Shown piece after piece: positions 24,801-36,100 of a stretch of DNA of 64,000 nucleotides. Position 1 is the stretch's first letter. The number at the start of each line of letters is the position of its first letter. The stretch comes from Argopecten irradians (taxonomy: Eukaryota; Mollusca; Bivalvia; Pectinida; Pectinidae): assembly GCF_041381155.1 (NCBI RefSeq), contig NC_091147.1, forward strand, positions 16,839,318-16,903,317, given 5' to 3'. The notes beneath the pieces were generated by a model, which made no database searches, had not been told where the DNA came from, and worked only from the letters and a program-made list of their open reading frames with translations. The position numbers were made by a program, and so were the translations under genes.

Positions 24801-25199
24801 GCTACAGATACTGATAAATTATATTTGAAAATCTCATAACTTCTTTGGTCTATGTTGAAACGAGACTTCAACGGGACCAAAACCTCAGAAGAATACATCC
24901 TTAAGTAGCAAACGAACAGCAATTAAAACCAACCAGGTTACATTATACCGACATCAGTCATAAATCCTACTTTACGGAAGGGCCACCCTTGATAATCCAG
25001 GGGTAACTTTCACTGCTACATCTGGAAAAAGTCATTGTAAAACTAAGAGCATTTGGAGAGAAAAAAAACCCGACAAATCACAGGAGTACATTGTCTTCAT
25101 TTGACACAGTATACAGCTGTTTTCTAATGATTTATATATGTATAACAATTTTCAAGCAACTTGAAAACGTGAAAACAGTCGAAAATATTTCATTTACAT

Positions 25200-25372
25200 T
25201 TATTCTGTATTTGCATATAACAGAGTTATCTGCACTTGCGGGTATGTACCGATTGTGACGCCATGTGTTTGCGAACGTAACGTCATACTTTTCGGAGAAA
25301 ACGACACAACAATCGATACCTACCCGCAAGGGAGGTAACTTTGTAATATGCAAAGACGGAATATATAGAGAA
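25200..25372. repeat. MITE, copy 2 of a three-copy family
   Basis: Left end 'tattctgtatttgcatataa' with 'cagagttatctgcacttgcg'; right end 'cccgcaagggaggtaacttt' with 'gtaatatgcaaagacggaat', inverted. The best preserved inverted ends are shared with 27188-27392; both interiors start with 'tgacgccatgtgttt'. Confidence 0.8.
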
Positions 25373-25827
25373 AGGTAACAAAGATCAATACCCAACATCC
25401 ATATCACAGCTATATAGTGTACCGTTATTCGATGTTTTTGGTATACATCAAAGACCAAACTACCTTATCATCTGTTGTAGCACATAGAGCCTTTTTACTG
25501 TGACATAGCCCAGTATGGATAGGCATATTGCCTGTTGCCCCGTAGTCCTATATAAAATTGCCTTTAACATCTGACAATAGCCCATTCTGTATCGATAAAA
25601 AAGATGTTGGGAAATTATATTTTCACTCAATTTTCATTATGTTTTTTTTTTTGGGGGGGGGGGGTTCTACAAAAAAATAAAAGCAAAAAGAAACTGTTTC
25701 ATGATAAAAGACTCTAAATTTGAAGATTAAAAAGATCAAATTTACAGTAGTCTTTTAAGTTTGTTTTATTCTTGTTCTTTTTCAACTTTTGTCAAAATTA
25801 TCAAAGATGATGTGTAATATTTCAGTT

Positions 25828-26240
25828 TTTAAAGGCCCATTACCTTTCCGGAGCAAAATATAAAGGTTTCTTAAAAAACATTAATAACATCAGAAAATGC
25901 ATACCGATGATCTAAAATAAGGTTACGACACCAAACATATGCAAGATTTCCTGTGTAATATATGAAAACAGTGGAGAGTCAATTCGCTGTTTTACCGTCT
26001 GGCCCAGTAATAGTCAACTACCGCGCGCGTATTTAGGACGACGGCGGGAAACATAATACGACCCGCGTTATGAAAATAAACATTTTATTTATTTTAATCA
26101 AATCGTTCAGAAGGTGATGATTAATGTAGTAGTATAACGGTAAGTTAATAATTTTTAGGACTCTACAAAATTATCGATCTTGTTTTACATTCCCATTTTA
26201 AAAATTAAAAGCCGTTTCGGAAAGGTAGTGGGCCTTTAAA
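25828..26240. repeat. MITE with TTTAAAGGCCCAYTACCTTTCCG ends
   Basis: 'aaaggcccattacctttccg' on the left mirrors 'cggaaaggtagtgggccttt' on the right, with one mismatch over about 20 bases. Interior about 370 bp, non-coding, with a CG-rich patch (ccgcgcgcg) unlike the surroundings. Confidence 0.85.
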
Positions 26241-26350
26241 TTGTTAATTTCATGATAAGCTTTCTTTTCGCTATCCGGAATCCTGCCGGGTCTGTTTTTA
26301 GTATTTCCTATCTTAAGCGTTTTAGTGACCAGGAATCAATCTCATCCAAT

Positions 26351-26398
26351 ATGGCGTCGGCACTGTATGTGGTGAAGATCAACAGACACAAAATCTAA
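26351..26398 (+). promoter_or_regulatory. Upstream ORF of the zinc-finger gene
   Basis: ATG in strong context (A at -3, G at +4) opens a 15-codon frame ending in TAA, 67 bases before the main ATG and in another frame. The sequence around it, 'caatATGGCGtcg', resembles the YY1/TISU-type initiator. If transcribed it would be expected to reduce main-ORF translation. Confidence 0.45.
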
Positions 26399-26465
26399 AG
26401 AAACGCTTCGTATCTCAACTGATTTAGAAATTAATGTGTTGGTAACATCCTTGTGTATTCCAAGC

Positions 26466-29400
26466 ATGGATCTGTCTATCAAGACTGCCATTAAGAAGGA
26501 GCCAGCTGATAGAGGTGCTTTCAATTCAGCGTTGGATCCGGTCGCTCAGACAAACACTGGCACAGTCATTTCGCATCCCGTTGATTACGACAGAGAAAGT
26601 ACATGTACTATTAGCTCTACTCCCAGTTCTAACAGCTTGTTACGGAATCTGTTTTCTCGTTCGGAAAATATGGTAACAAAACCTGCAGCTAACTTGTTGA
26701 CAAATCTTGCTAATGAATATCAACGGAAGAAGACGAGTAATGCGAATCCTTTGTTGACATCGGCCACACACAAATCTGATACCAATAACGATACGACTAA
26801 TGATGGTTATCTAAGACACTTATTAACTCGACAAAGGACACAAATTACCTCCCTTCTCTCATCACCTTTGGCCGAACCATCGACAAGTGTGAAAGTTGAA
26901 CAAATGGATGACCAATTGACTAGCAGTCTGGACACTAACACTGACCATTCACGCAGTCAATACAAAGGCAGTGTGATGAAAGCAATGTTGACCGCGCCGC
27001 CAATCTATTGTTCCCCTATTACAGACAAAAACAATGCACGCATATCTGAAGGATTGGAATATCCACCTACAGTTTATACTACCCAGACAGGCTTAGCAGA
27101 GAATTACTCTGGTTTTCCTCCTGATGAAGTGATCCCTTCCCCCGAGTCCCTCCCACTACTGCCTCCTAAGGGTGTGTATGACACATTGCTATTCTGTATT
27201 TCCTTATTACAGTGTTATCTGCCCTTGTGAGTAGGTATTGATCATGACGCCATGTGTTTTGGAACATATTAAACATTATATTTTTCTTAATACATGTAAA
27301 ACAATGTGAATTTCACTCATAAATCAATGATGTTAAAATAAATACTTACCTGCAAGGGCAGATTACTCTGTAATATGCAAAGACAGAATAGCTGTATCAA
27401 ATTAACTGCCTAGTATGCCTTTTATGTCGTTTTCCGTTTATACTGCTAGACTGGTTGGACCGTTTGTAAAAGTTATTACCAGTGTACTTCAGGTATAAAT
27501 CCTAACAGACCTGCAGATTTTGATAGAGGCCATTGAGAGCTTTGTCAAAACTCACCTGAAAACAGTATAAAATAATCAGGTATCTCAAAATACGAACCAC
27601 TAAGTCAACCTGTAAAAATGAAAACAGCCATGCAGTAGGGTTGGATGGCATTTAGAACGAAACGGTACAATCCCGGTATTTTAATGATACCGATACTGAT
27701 TCTTTTTGAAGAATTATACGTTTTGTCTAACATACTACATATAGATTTTATTTACTTTAACATTGTAATTATATAAGAAAACATACAAGTTGTTGTGCAA
27801 ACAATGTATTTTTCACTGCAAGACTTTTGAAAATCATATTCTTACATCACTGCCTGTCTCCTTCATTTAGTCACTTTTTACATGTGGATTTCCTTTGAAA
27901 ATCATGTGTATTTTTTTTCAAATACCAATAAGAGTAACGGTACTTGTTAAAATAGGTATTTTTAAGTAATGATACCATATCGGTATCAAGTACGTACCGT
28001 ATCCAACCCTACCCTGCAGCCCACATTAATAGTGGTAGCATTTTTTTTTTTGTATGACTCCTGTAGCAATCAATCTAGAACATTGTAAGTGGAGAAAATA
28101 TAGCGGTCAGGCTGGGGCTTGAACCTAGAGTAAAAAACATCAATCACAGCAATCCACACCAGTCTAAACCAGTTTTGTGAAGACCTTTTAGAAAAATTGT
28201 AAGGCACAAAAATATGAAATGAAATCACAGCTGAAATGAGTTTGTTTACTGTATTTGTAATAAAACTGTTACCAATTCTTAGGTCCCTGTGCTATCACAG
28301 GTCATGATCAAATTTCTGTGAATATGAAAACATGAATAGTAATATTTGTGGTTTATGCGATTAGACTTACAAAATGTTTTAGATATGAGATTTAAAAGTG
28401 CTTCTTTTTTCTTTGCAGCTTCTAATCCACAAATGACAAGGGAAGACTTCAATGCTTTTTGCCAAGCTATTTTGTTGAATGGGGGTCCTGCCAAAACCAA
28501 TGCTGACAATACATCAGGTGTCAAAGTTTCAGGTGGCGATGATATATTTACCAAGATCATAGGAGGACAAGAGAAGGGCAAGCGGAAATTCCAGTGTGAC
28601 ATTTGTCATAAGTCTTACGGTCACAACAGTAGTCTGAAAGTGCACTACCGTGTACACACAGGAGAGAGGCCGTTCAAGTGTCATCTGTGTGACCGGGACT
28701 TCAGTCACTCCAACAGTCTACAGATCCACATCAAGACTCACGAAGAAAAACTCAAACCGACTTTCAAATGTGATCAATGCCAACTGGAGTTCACACGATC
28801 GGCTAGTTTATCCCGCCATATGCTCACACATACCACAGAAAAGCCATTTGAGTGTGGAGTCTGTGGGAAATCCTTCTCCCAATCTTATAACCTCAAGACT
28901 CACATGCGTTCACACACTGGTGACAAACCGTTCAAGTGTGAATTTTGTGAGAAAGCTTTCCGAATAGCAGAGAAGCTGAAGATTCATACTCGGATCCACA
29001 CCGGGGACCGACCATACCATTGTACTCTATGCCCTAAGACATTCTCTACTCCAGGTGTCCTGAAAGCACATACTTCAATACACACAGGTATCAAACCTCA
29101 CAAATGTAAAGTATGTGGAAAATGCTTCACAGTGTCAAACGATCTGAAGAAGCACAGTCGTGTCCATACAGGAGAAAAGCCATACACTTGTAAGATATGT
29201 AACAAAGCATTCGGACAGTCAAGTACTCTGGGGAAGCATATGTACACACACACCGGCCATCGCCCTCACCATTGTAAGGTATGTGGGAAAGGTTTCGTGG
29301 AATCTACACATCTCGTCAGGCACCTGCGCACACACAAAGAAGACAAAACATGTGACATCAGCCAGGAAGCTTTTAGTTTCTGTGAGAATTCAGAGAAACA

Positions 29401-29752
29401 TAATCAAATGCAGAGTGAGGAGAAGTATTATAAATGTAAAATTAGGAAGAAAGGATTACCAGACGAAGATTGTTTAAAACAGCATATGGAAGATGAATGT
29501 ACTGAGTTGTCTGAGGGAGGTGAATATAAGAGCTTATCTGAGGGAAGCAGTTTATCTGAGGGAGGTGATGGTAATGACTTGTCTGAGGAAAGTGACTGTA
29601 ACAGCCTTTTGGAGGGAGGTGAATGTAACAGTAACATTTCAGAAGAAAGTGAATGTAAAAGTTCTCCAGAGGGAGGTGAATGTAACAGTAACATTTCAGA
29701 AGAAAGTGAATGTAAAAGTTCTCCAGAGGGAGGTGAAAGTATATGTAACTAG
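26466..29752 (+). CDS. C2H2 zinc-finger protein, nine fingers
   Basis: Two exons, 26466-27171 and 28419-29752, joined through a split Ala codon, give 679 residues. The ATG at 26466 has A at -3 and G at +4. Residues 1-292 are a Ser/Thr/Asn-rich, probably disordered region with two sumoylation-type motifs (IKKE at 9-12, VKVE at 142-145). Nine canonical fingers run from about 293 to 541 with Kruppel-type TGE(K/R)P-like linkers; the linker between fingers 2 and 3 is longer. Two further finger-like units after 541 lack cysteines or histidines and are degenerate. The tail (about 597-679) is acidic, made of SEGG/SEES repeats, and includes a 19-residue unit duplicated in tandem. No KRAB, BTB or ZAD domain was seen. 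It should be a nuclear DNA-binding regulator; target unknown. Exon 2 carries all fingers, common for such genes. Additional 5' exons are possible. Confidence 0.88.
27188..27392. repeat. MITE, copy 3 of a three-copy family
   Basis: Ends 'gctattctgtatttcctta' and 'gcaaagacagaatagc' are inverted, followed inward by 'ttatctgcccttgtgagtag' and its reverse. Same family as 25200-25372 and 805-985. Confidence 0.8.
27635..28012. repeat. MITE with GTAGGGTTGGAT ends
   Basis: 'gtagggttggatggcat' on the left mirrors 'cgtatccaaccctac' on the right; inner 'ataccgatactgat' and 'gataccatatcggtatc' are also inverted. About 380 bp. No clean target duplication was found. Confidence 0.7.
29614..29737 (+). repeat. 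In-frame 57-bp tandem duplication in the zinc-finger tail
   Basis: Units 29614-29670 and 29671-29727 are identical or nearly so, with the start of a third. Each encodes the 19-residue acidic unit GGECNSNISEESECKSSPE. Confidence 0.9.
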
Positions 29753-30052
29753 AAACTGAAACAAGGGAAACAACTGTGTTAATTGTTATTATCAAGTGTG
29801 ATAAATTAATCAATTTGGTTACTTTTGGTACAACAATTTACTTGAAAGACCATTGACCCACAAAGTTCAAACTAATTTTTAAAAACATTAATTTGAGCAT
29901 GTGGCTGCTTTTTGCTTTTTATGATTTCTTATGTTTATACGTATTGTTTTATTTAATTTTAATTTTAGCACATTTGTATAAACTTATTATACCTAAAAAA
30001 TAATGTTCCATATTAAAGCTGTATAAGAGATAATATATGTGTAGTTACATAC

Positions 30053-30058
30053 AATAAA
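30053..30058 (+). promoter_or_regulatory. Polyadenylation signal of the zinc-finger gene
   Basis: AATAAA about 300 bases after the stop codon. Confidence 0.55.
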
Positions 30059-30310
30059 GAATACTGAAAAAAACAATTGACAAGTGTATATTTATTAGTT
30101 TATGCACTTGTAATACGGGGTGGTGGGGGTTAAAGTGTTATTTATGCCTGTCCTGTTGTCATGGAGATAAGCAATTATTAAGGTCAATATTTACTTCTTA
30201 AGGTCTTCTGACCGGTAATATCAGGATTACTTATATAGTCCCGCGACGATAGTTCATGAAGGCAATACTATGGTGTTACTTTTTCGGCGCCGGCGGCAGC
30301 AGCGGAATGC

Positions 30311-30620
30311 AGAGGCTGTGAAACTTTGCCTTTAGCTCTGTTTCTCAAAAACGATAAATCCAATTCTAACCAAACTTTCAACAAAGCTAAAGGATATCTT
30401 ATCACCTCAACACACCTAATTGTTGTGGGATTCATTTCAGGATGTGGGATTCAGAGGCTGTGAAACTTGATGATGCTAAACTATACTTAACTCTTTTTCT
30501 CAAAAAGGATAAGTGTAATCCTAAATAATCTTGGATTATTTCTAAAGGTCATCATTATCACTTCAACACACCTAATTGTTGCAGGATTCATTTCAGGGTG
30601 TGGGATTCAGATGCTGTAGA
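30311..30620. repeat. Tandem repeat, about 142-156-bp units x 2 plus partial
   Basis: Units begin 'agaggctgtgaaac' at 30311 and 30453 and 'agatgctgtagaac' at 30609. Each ends with 'caacacacctaattgttg', 'ggattcatttcagg' and 'tgtgggattc'. Preceded by a GC-rich 'ggcgccggcggcagcagcgg' stretch. Confidence 0.8.
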
Positions 30621-30756
30621 ACATAATTATGCTGCATTTCATTTTTCCTTCATTTTGTTTTTACTTTCAGATGTTTTTAAATATTCCATAGTTATGTAAT
30701 AAATCAACAATGTGGTACGGGCGATACTTATAATTACACATAATTCTTGAGTTAAA

Positions 30757-31070
30757 ATGAATGACTTTGACTGTCATTCAAGGTCACAGGGGTTAAAAAG
30801 TTTATAATCTTTAAACGATTCTTGTCAATAAATTGGAGATCTAGATACCTAATATTGGGTCTGTGGTATGAACTTGAAGGAATAGCATGTTTGTTGAAAT
30901 GAATGGCCTTCACCTTCATTCAAGGTCACTGGGGTCAAATAGGTTAAAATCTGTAAACAGCTTCTTGTCAATAACTTAGAGGCCTATAAGTATTTAATTG
31001 TTTGGAATTCTGGGATGAAGGGCTAGAGTGTTCAAATGAATGATCTTGACATTGTTTTGTTACCGTGGCA
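30757..31070. repeat. Tandem repeat, about 140-bp units x 2 plus partial
   Basis: Units begin 'atgaatgactttgac', 'atgaatggccttcac' and 'atgaatgatcttgac' at 30757, 30899 and 31036. They share 'cattcaaggtcac' and 'cttgtcaataa'. This resembles a recurring mollusc non-coding repeat. Confidence 0.75.
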
Positions 31071-32604
31071 ACAGAGGTTTTAGAAAAGTCATTGTGTTTC
31101 CCATGACTCAAAATCCCTACACACCAATTGCAATTTCTATTGCAATCGCAGGATATTTAAATTTCGACAATGAAAAGCCTCTAATTCGTTACCATGTTAA
31201 TGAAGGTTTTCAAAAGTGATACATGTACTACCGTATTTAACATTCTAAGGATTGACGGAGCTGAAAAAAATAAGGGATGCATGCACCTTTCTGGACAATG
31301 ATGAATATCTGAGCAAAATGTCATACAGATCTGAGCAAAGATTTTTTGAGAAATATGTGGGACAATATTCTGGGGAAATAATAAAAACAGGTTCTAATTA
31401 TAATGTGGGACCATTATAGTAGTCTCCTAAACGTCCCAAAGTCGTGGTTCATTTGAACTCTTCATACATGAAAACATGAGAAGGTCCGTGTGAAACTACA
31501 TGTATATATCATTTACTTATATCTTCTTGCAAAATTTCTTTCTGAAATTAATAGCTTAGATAACATGTCCCTGAATGACGTGTTGCAGCTACCATAAGAT
31601 TTTGCCCACGAAGCAATATATTAAAACCCATGTGCCTTTCAGTTTTGTCCTTCAGAGGTGTACACAAAGGTTAATTTTTCATACAAGATCTAAATCAAAT
31701 TTCGTAAAACGACCTAAATTCAAGGGTACCTGTAACAGGTCATTTACTTCTTCTGGTAACAAAAACCTGACTGGAAAAGTTAATCACAAAAAGTGCAATC
31801 TGAAATTCAGTTAAATACTTTATACACGTATAATATATACAAATTTTTTTTTCTTATATATTACATGTTTGATTAATGTAAAATTCTTTGAATCGTTAAA
31901 TTCTCTATTTGTAAATAATTACTGAATCATTATACTATGGTGTTTATGGGAATAAGCAATGCCATCGCATGTCATTTCTTGAGAGAACAAATAATGATTT
32001 TCTTTTTAAATCTAATTAAGGTTATGAAACGATAACGATAATTGAGCTTCTGTGAATTATGTAATCCCAACGAAGCCATGTATATGTCAGGGTGAATAAA
32101 ACCGTCTTGGTAGGCTTTTTACTATAAAGGTTAATATAAATTAGATTTGGTAAAGGGTCCTTGTATATCAATAGACAATCTCATGCATGTAGGTATCTTA
32201 AATCGAACTAAGTTCCTTATGGCTATAGAAAAGTAGAAATTTCCACCAAAGCGATATATGTATTTTAATCAATTGACAACGTAAGATTATTTTCTTTTGG
32301 ATAAGAGGGCTTGGGCGTAATGCAAAACCTACCATTCTGTAAATATTTCAGAACCCTATAAAAATATAAGGGTTATCACAATCCTATCGTCAATGTATGC
32401 ACCATTTTAAAGCGGAACATTTTCCCTATATCCATTGTATTGGTATGTACAAGATTTAACGGGATCATGATACGATGATGAGCCACGTCGACATACCCTT
32501 TGTCAAACTTATAATCATACCAAGATGTAGGTTTTGGTTCGCTTTGTCATTAATATTAATGCCACGCCGCCTAAAATACAACTTATAGCGTACCCCTAAC
32601 CATC

Positions 32605-32665
32605 CCCCATACTCCAGGGGTGGGTATAACGACAGTGTAAGTAACCCCTAAAGTATCCAGGATTA
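32605..32665. repeat. Short palindromic interspersed repeat
   Basis: 'atactccaggggtgggtata' and 'gtaagtaacccctaaagtat' form an imperfect inverted repeat. A close copy, 'ggggtggatataagacagtg' with 'aacccctggagtatcgagga', lies near 55002-55045. Confidence 0.5.
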
Positions 32666-32709
32666 CGTCTACCCCGCCCCTTGATTTTCTTAAATATATG
32701 AGTGGACCA

Positions 32710-33110
32710 TTACAGCGACACTGCGGGATTTATATTACGATGTGGAAGAACCTATTCGGAACAAAGGTAAGCAAAACGATTTCGGAAATTACCACGCACA
32801 TATCTCTCTTAATATGGACTAAATGTAATACTGTTAGATATAATCTGTGTAACATGTAATGGAAAATTCACTATGTTCAAGCCTTATAGTTCAGAAGTTA
32901 CATTACAGTGTGGATTTTTTCGGAATAGTGGAAAGCGAAATTATTTTGGAAATATCTTTGATTGTGTCTAACGATACTGGAATATAGCAGTATTAGAAAA
33001 GAAAATATTCCTGGTCCATGTGCTTCTTTAGCAAAGTAGTCAAAGTGACCCACAAGTTACAGAATATCAAAGTGGAATGTTTTTCAGAATAGAGGTAAGC
33101 ATATTGGAAA
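32710..33110 (+). repeat. Degenerate threefold repeat around the first sulfotransferase exon
   Basis: Three segments near 32710, 32893 and 33055 share the order 'cattacag', 'gtgga...ttcggaa', 'ggtaagc' or a variant, and 'ggaaatatctct'. The first contains the candidate first coding exon and its donor; the third keeps the 'gaggtaagca' donor-like site. Confidence 0.35.
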
Positions 33111-36100
33111 TATCTCTTTCGGGGTAATTTGAACTTCGATATATAGGGATATTGATACTGTGTTATTTGAAATGTTTACATTACCACCGAACAGTACCTG
33201 TATATGTTGTTACTATGCCCAATGTTTGTTATTTTCCAATATTAAAATTGGCAATTAGGTTTCGCCGTAATATACTAATGCCACAATCAGAGTTCAAGAG
33301 GTCACGAAAACACTGGATTCAAGTCTGTGAGAAATCACTGAAAATATGTAAAAATATTCTTAAAATTGATCAATTTGAAAATATATTCATTAATTTTAAA
33401 TAATTGTAAATTCGATATTCCATACTTTTATTCTTAAAATTCATCAATTTGAAAATATATTCATTAATTTTAAATAATTGTGAATTCGATATTCCATACT
33501 TTCAAACACTTTGTTCAGTTTGGAAAATATGCAATGGCATGTTAAAGTCAGTGAAAGTTGCATGTGTGACGTTTCAATCACATGGGTCTGAGAATTAGTA
33601 ACAGTTTATATAATTATGTGTCCAACAGAGTGCCAATAGACCATTTTTAGATGTTTTAGGGGTCTAGATCAAAAATCGGTAAAAATCATACTCTATATAG
33701 AACTAAACATGTAAAGGGTGGAAAGCTCCCCGACACAAAACTTCTACCAAATATGGCTTTAGCGGCTAAAAAAACGGTTACTACTGTTGGAAAAAAGCAA
33801 TAATTTTCCTTTCAAATCATCCTACACATCTGTATAAAGTGCCGTCACTAAGACGATAGCATTCACTTTTCTACAAAAGTAACACGTAGATGTCCTCTGG
33901 AAAATATTCAAGTCTGTAAGACCATACAATAATCACAAAAAAATTATTCCGTCAGAACAATTAAATTTTTTTCTTTTCAGACACGCACAATGCATCGAAA
34001 AACACTCCTGTTCACTTTTATTTGCGGTGCTGCATTGGTCCTGCGGGGGATACTCAACCTTTCCTGCGAGAATAGACAGATTTCGCGAAGTAAGTACGTT
34101 ACACCTATTGATCAATTTATCCGGTGACCTAATGAGCTACAACGCGAATATACCACAGCCCTCCAAAACACTAGTACACAGATGTTCGATCATTCAACTC
34201 ATTGTTGTCCTTTTATGGAACTGTTTGTTGAATAGAACGTTAAATAAAAGGAGTTTGAAATGCAGTTCTTTAGTGTATCGAATATATACTAATCACGACA
34301 AAAATACGTGTATAAAGTAAATGCCAATATAGATGCATTTGCTTGTGTAGAAAAGTTTTTAGATAATATATTGCTCATGAAACTTCACTCACGAATACAT
34401 GTGCTATTTAGTTTTACACTAACCCTGTTGTGTACCTGGTGCCCCTATTGTATGCTAGTAAAACTCGACTAAATTGAGGATATTTTCTTTTCTCTTCCTT
34501 ATTTACTTTCTCATTCTTCCTAACTACTAACGTCTCCCCCTTGACACCGCTTCATGATCAGTTGGGACCTCGTCCTGGTGAGGAATGCTCGGGGTTCTGT
34601 CATCTGGACGAGACTCATCATTGTCATGGCTTCTGCTCATGTGTATGTGCCAGATAAAAGGGACATAAAAAGAAAAATTGATTGGCATTTTCATCTTCTC
34701 CACACAGACAAAAAGGCTTATCAGATACTTAAAAAAAAACATATGGTAAATGCATTGTAGCTGCACCAATTCCTTAGGTGTATGGGTTTTTCTTAGTGTT
34801 TCAGAAGCTTGAAGTAGATACAATGTCTTGTTTTAGGATGGGTTTTTTGTTTTTTTGGGGTTGTTGGTTTTTTTTTTTTTTTTTTTTTTGGGGGGGGGGG
34901 GTTAGAGATCAATTTGATATAATAGCATTGTTAATAGAATTACATTGCGATGCAGACATTATTCTGTTCTATACGTGGTACTGTAAAATCCTCCATATTG
35001 CCGGTAGCATATGCTGAAATTGCTGAGCGCAAGTTTGGTAATAGGTAATATGTCTGATAAATCATTAGATATCATATCATTCTTTTATTATAAACAGATT
35101 AGATGCCTTTTTTCATTCTAAACAGAGTTTCTAATTTAATTTTTTCTTTGACGTTTTATGATTGGTCTAGACCGCCTAGACAGTTCTTGACAAGAACACC
35201 TGTTCAGAGGTGTCATTGGAAATCCGGTAACCTGGCTATAAATAGACACAGGAAATTCCCTGTCTTTTCTACATTTTTGACCAATCAAAATAGAGCATTG
35301 CCGATCATCGGGCAATAGCCATAATATTAAGGAAACATGGCAGACAATATTGCCAGGTAGGATAAGGAAAAACATTTTACACATGTTTAATGTAGCCATA
35401 TGTTCGAATATTACGTATATTGTGAAGAAGTCTATAAGAAGTGCTAAAAGTACCTAGTGAGGATACGTGAATGAAGCGTTTTTGAATTTTTGCTTAAATT
35501 ATAGTCGTTATGTTTCCTTCAAAATTGTTTTCTAAAGAGGCATCATTTCATATAACAAAACAAATATTAACTTTTTGTAGGTTAATTGTTGAGCCTTTGA
35601 AAGGCGATATTAACGACATTACAATGTCGGCTAACTTTGGCTTGTTTGAAAAATGGGGCCCACATAGTGATGTTCATTATGTACATTATTTGATTTCCTA
35701 TCAAAAGTTTCCGAATCATTATCGCTCATCTTGACTTCGATTTAGTCCTGTCTCTGCATGATTTTCAACGGGATTTTTTTTTCATAATTCTTCTAAATCA
35801 TAAAAAAATCAGACAGATACGAATATTGAGATTTTAAGTTCATTTTGTTTAGAATTCAATCTTTAACGAACTGTTGCTGTGACAATGTTTTTTTTTTTAT
35901 TACCAAAGAATACATCTACCATAACGTCCACAAGTTAGCATCACTGATGGCGGCCATCTTTGTATCAAACTCAAAAGTTCAGTATCTGAATCACGGGTAG
36001 CAATATGTATGCCAGGAACACTCAGTTGTGGTCGCTTTTTCCTTTTGCTTTCATTTAAGACTTCTACCACTTAATTCCCTTAATTCATGCCTTGGCATTG

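Larger units (their letters stand above)
19947..26465. other. Intergenic region 5' of both the GPCR and the zinc-finger gene
   Basis: Divergent intergenic space of 6.5 kb. It holds the promoter-side tandem array at 20036-20400, a partial MITE at 21308-21575, two diverged copies of one repeat family (21640-22130, 24295-24800), a hairpin element (23710-23864) and MITEs at 25200-25372 and 25828-26240. No further gene is supported. Confidence 0.5.
27172..28418. other. Intron of the zinc-finger gene
   Basis: Donor ag|gtgtgt and acceptor tttgcag. It is largely made of two MITEs (27188-27392 and 27635-28012); the first begins about 16 bases after the donor. Confidence 0.6.
29753..32739. other. Intergenic region after the zinc-finger gene
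   Basis: Contains the 3' UTR of the zinc-finger gene, two tandem repeat blocks with about 140-bp units (30311-30620, 30757-31070) and a short palindromic repeat at about 32605-32665 that recurs near 54985-55045. No gene supported. Confidence 0.5.

Noticed and set aside
29428-29813. Two overlapping minus-strand frames opposite the zinc-finger tail
   Set aside because: They arise from the repetitive acidic tail read on the opposite strand.
34527-34640. Polar minus-strand tail ending in SRGRR that looks coding-like
   Set aside because: No good acceptor, no partner exon and no recognised family; too weak to list as a gene.
34869-34902. Long T-run followed by G-run, and a similar block at 25642-25666
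   Set aside because: Simple homopolymer sequence; could be assembly noise and gives no functional signal.
35236-35244. TATA-like box as a promoter for the sulfotransferase
   Set aside because: It lies inside an inverted-repeat piece, downstream of the membrane-anchor exon, with no transcript evidence.
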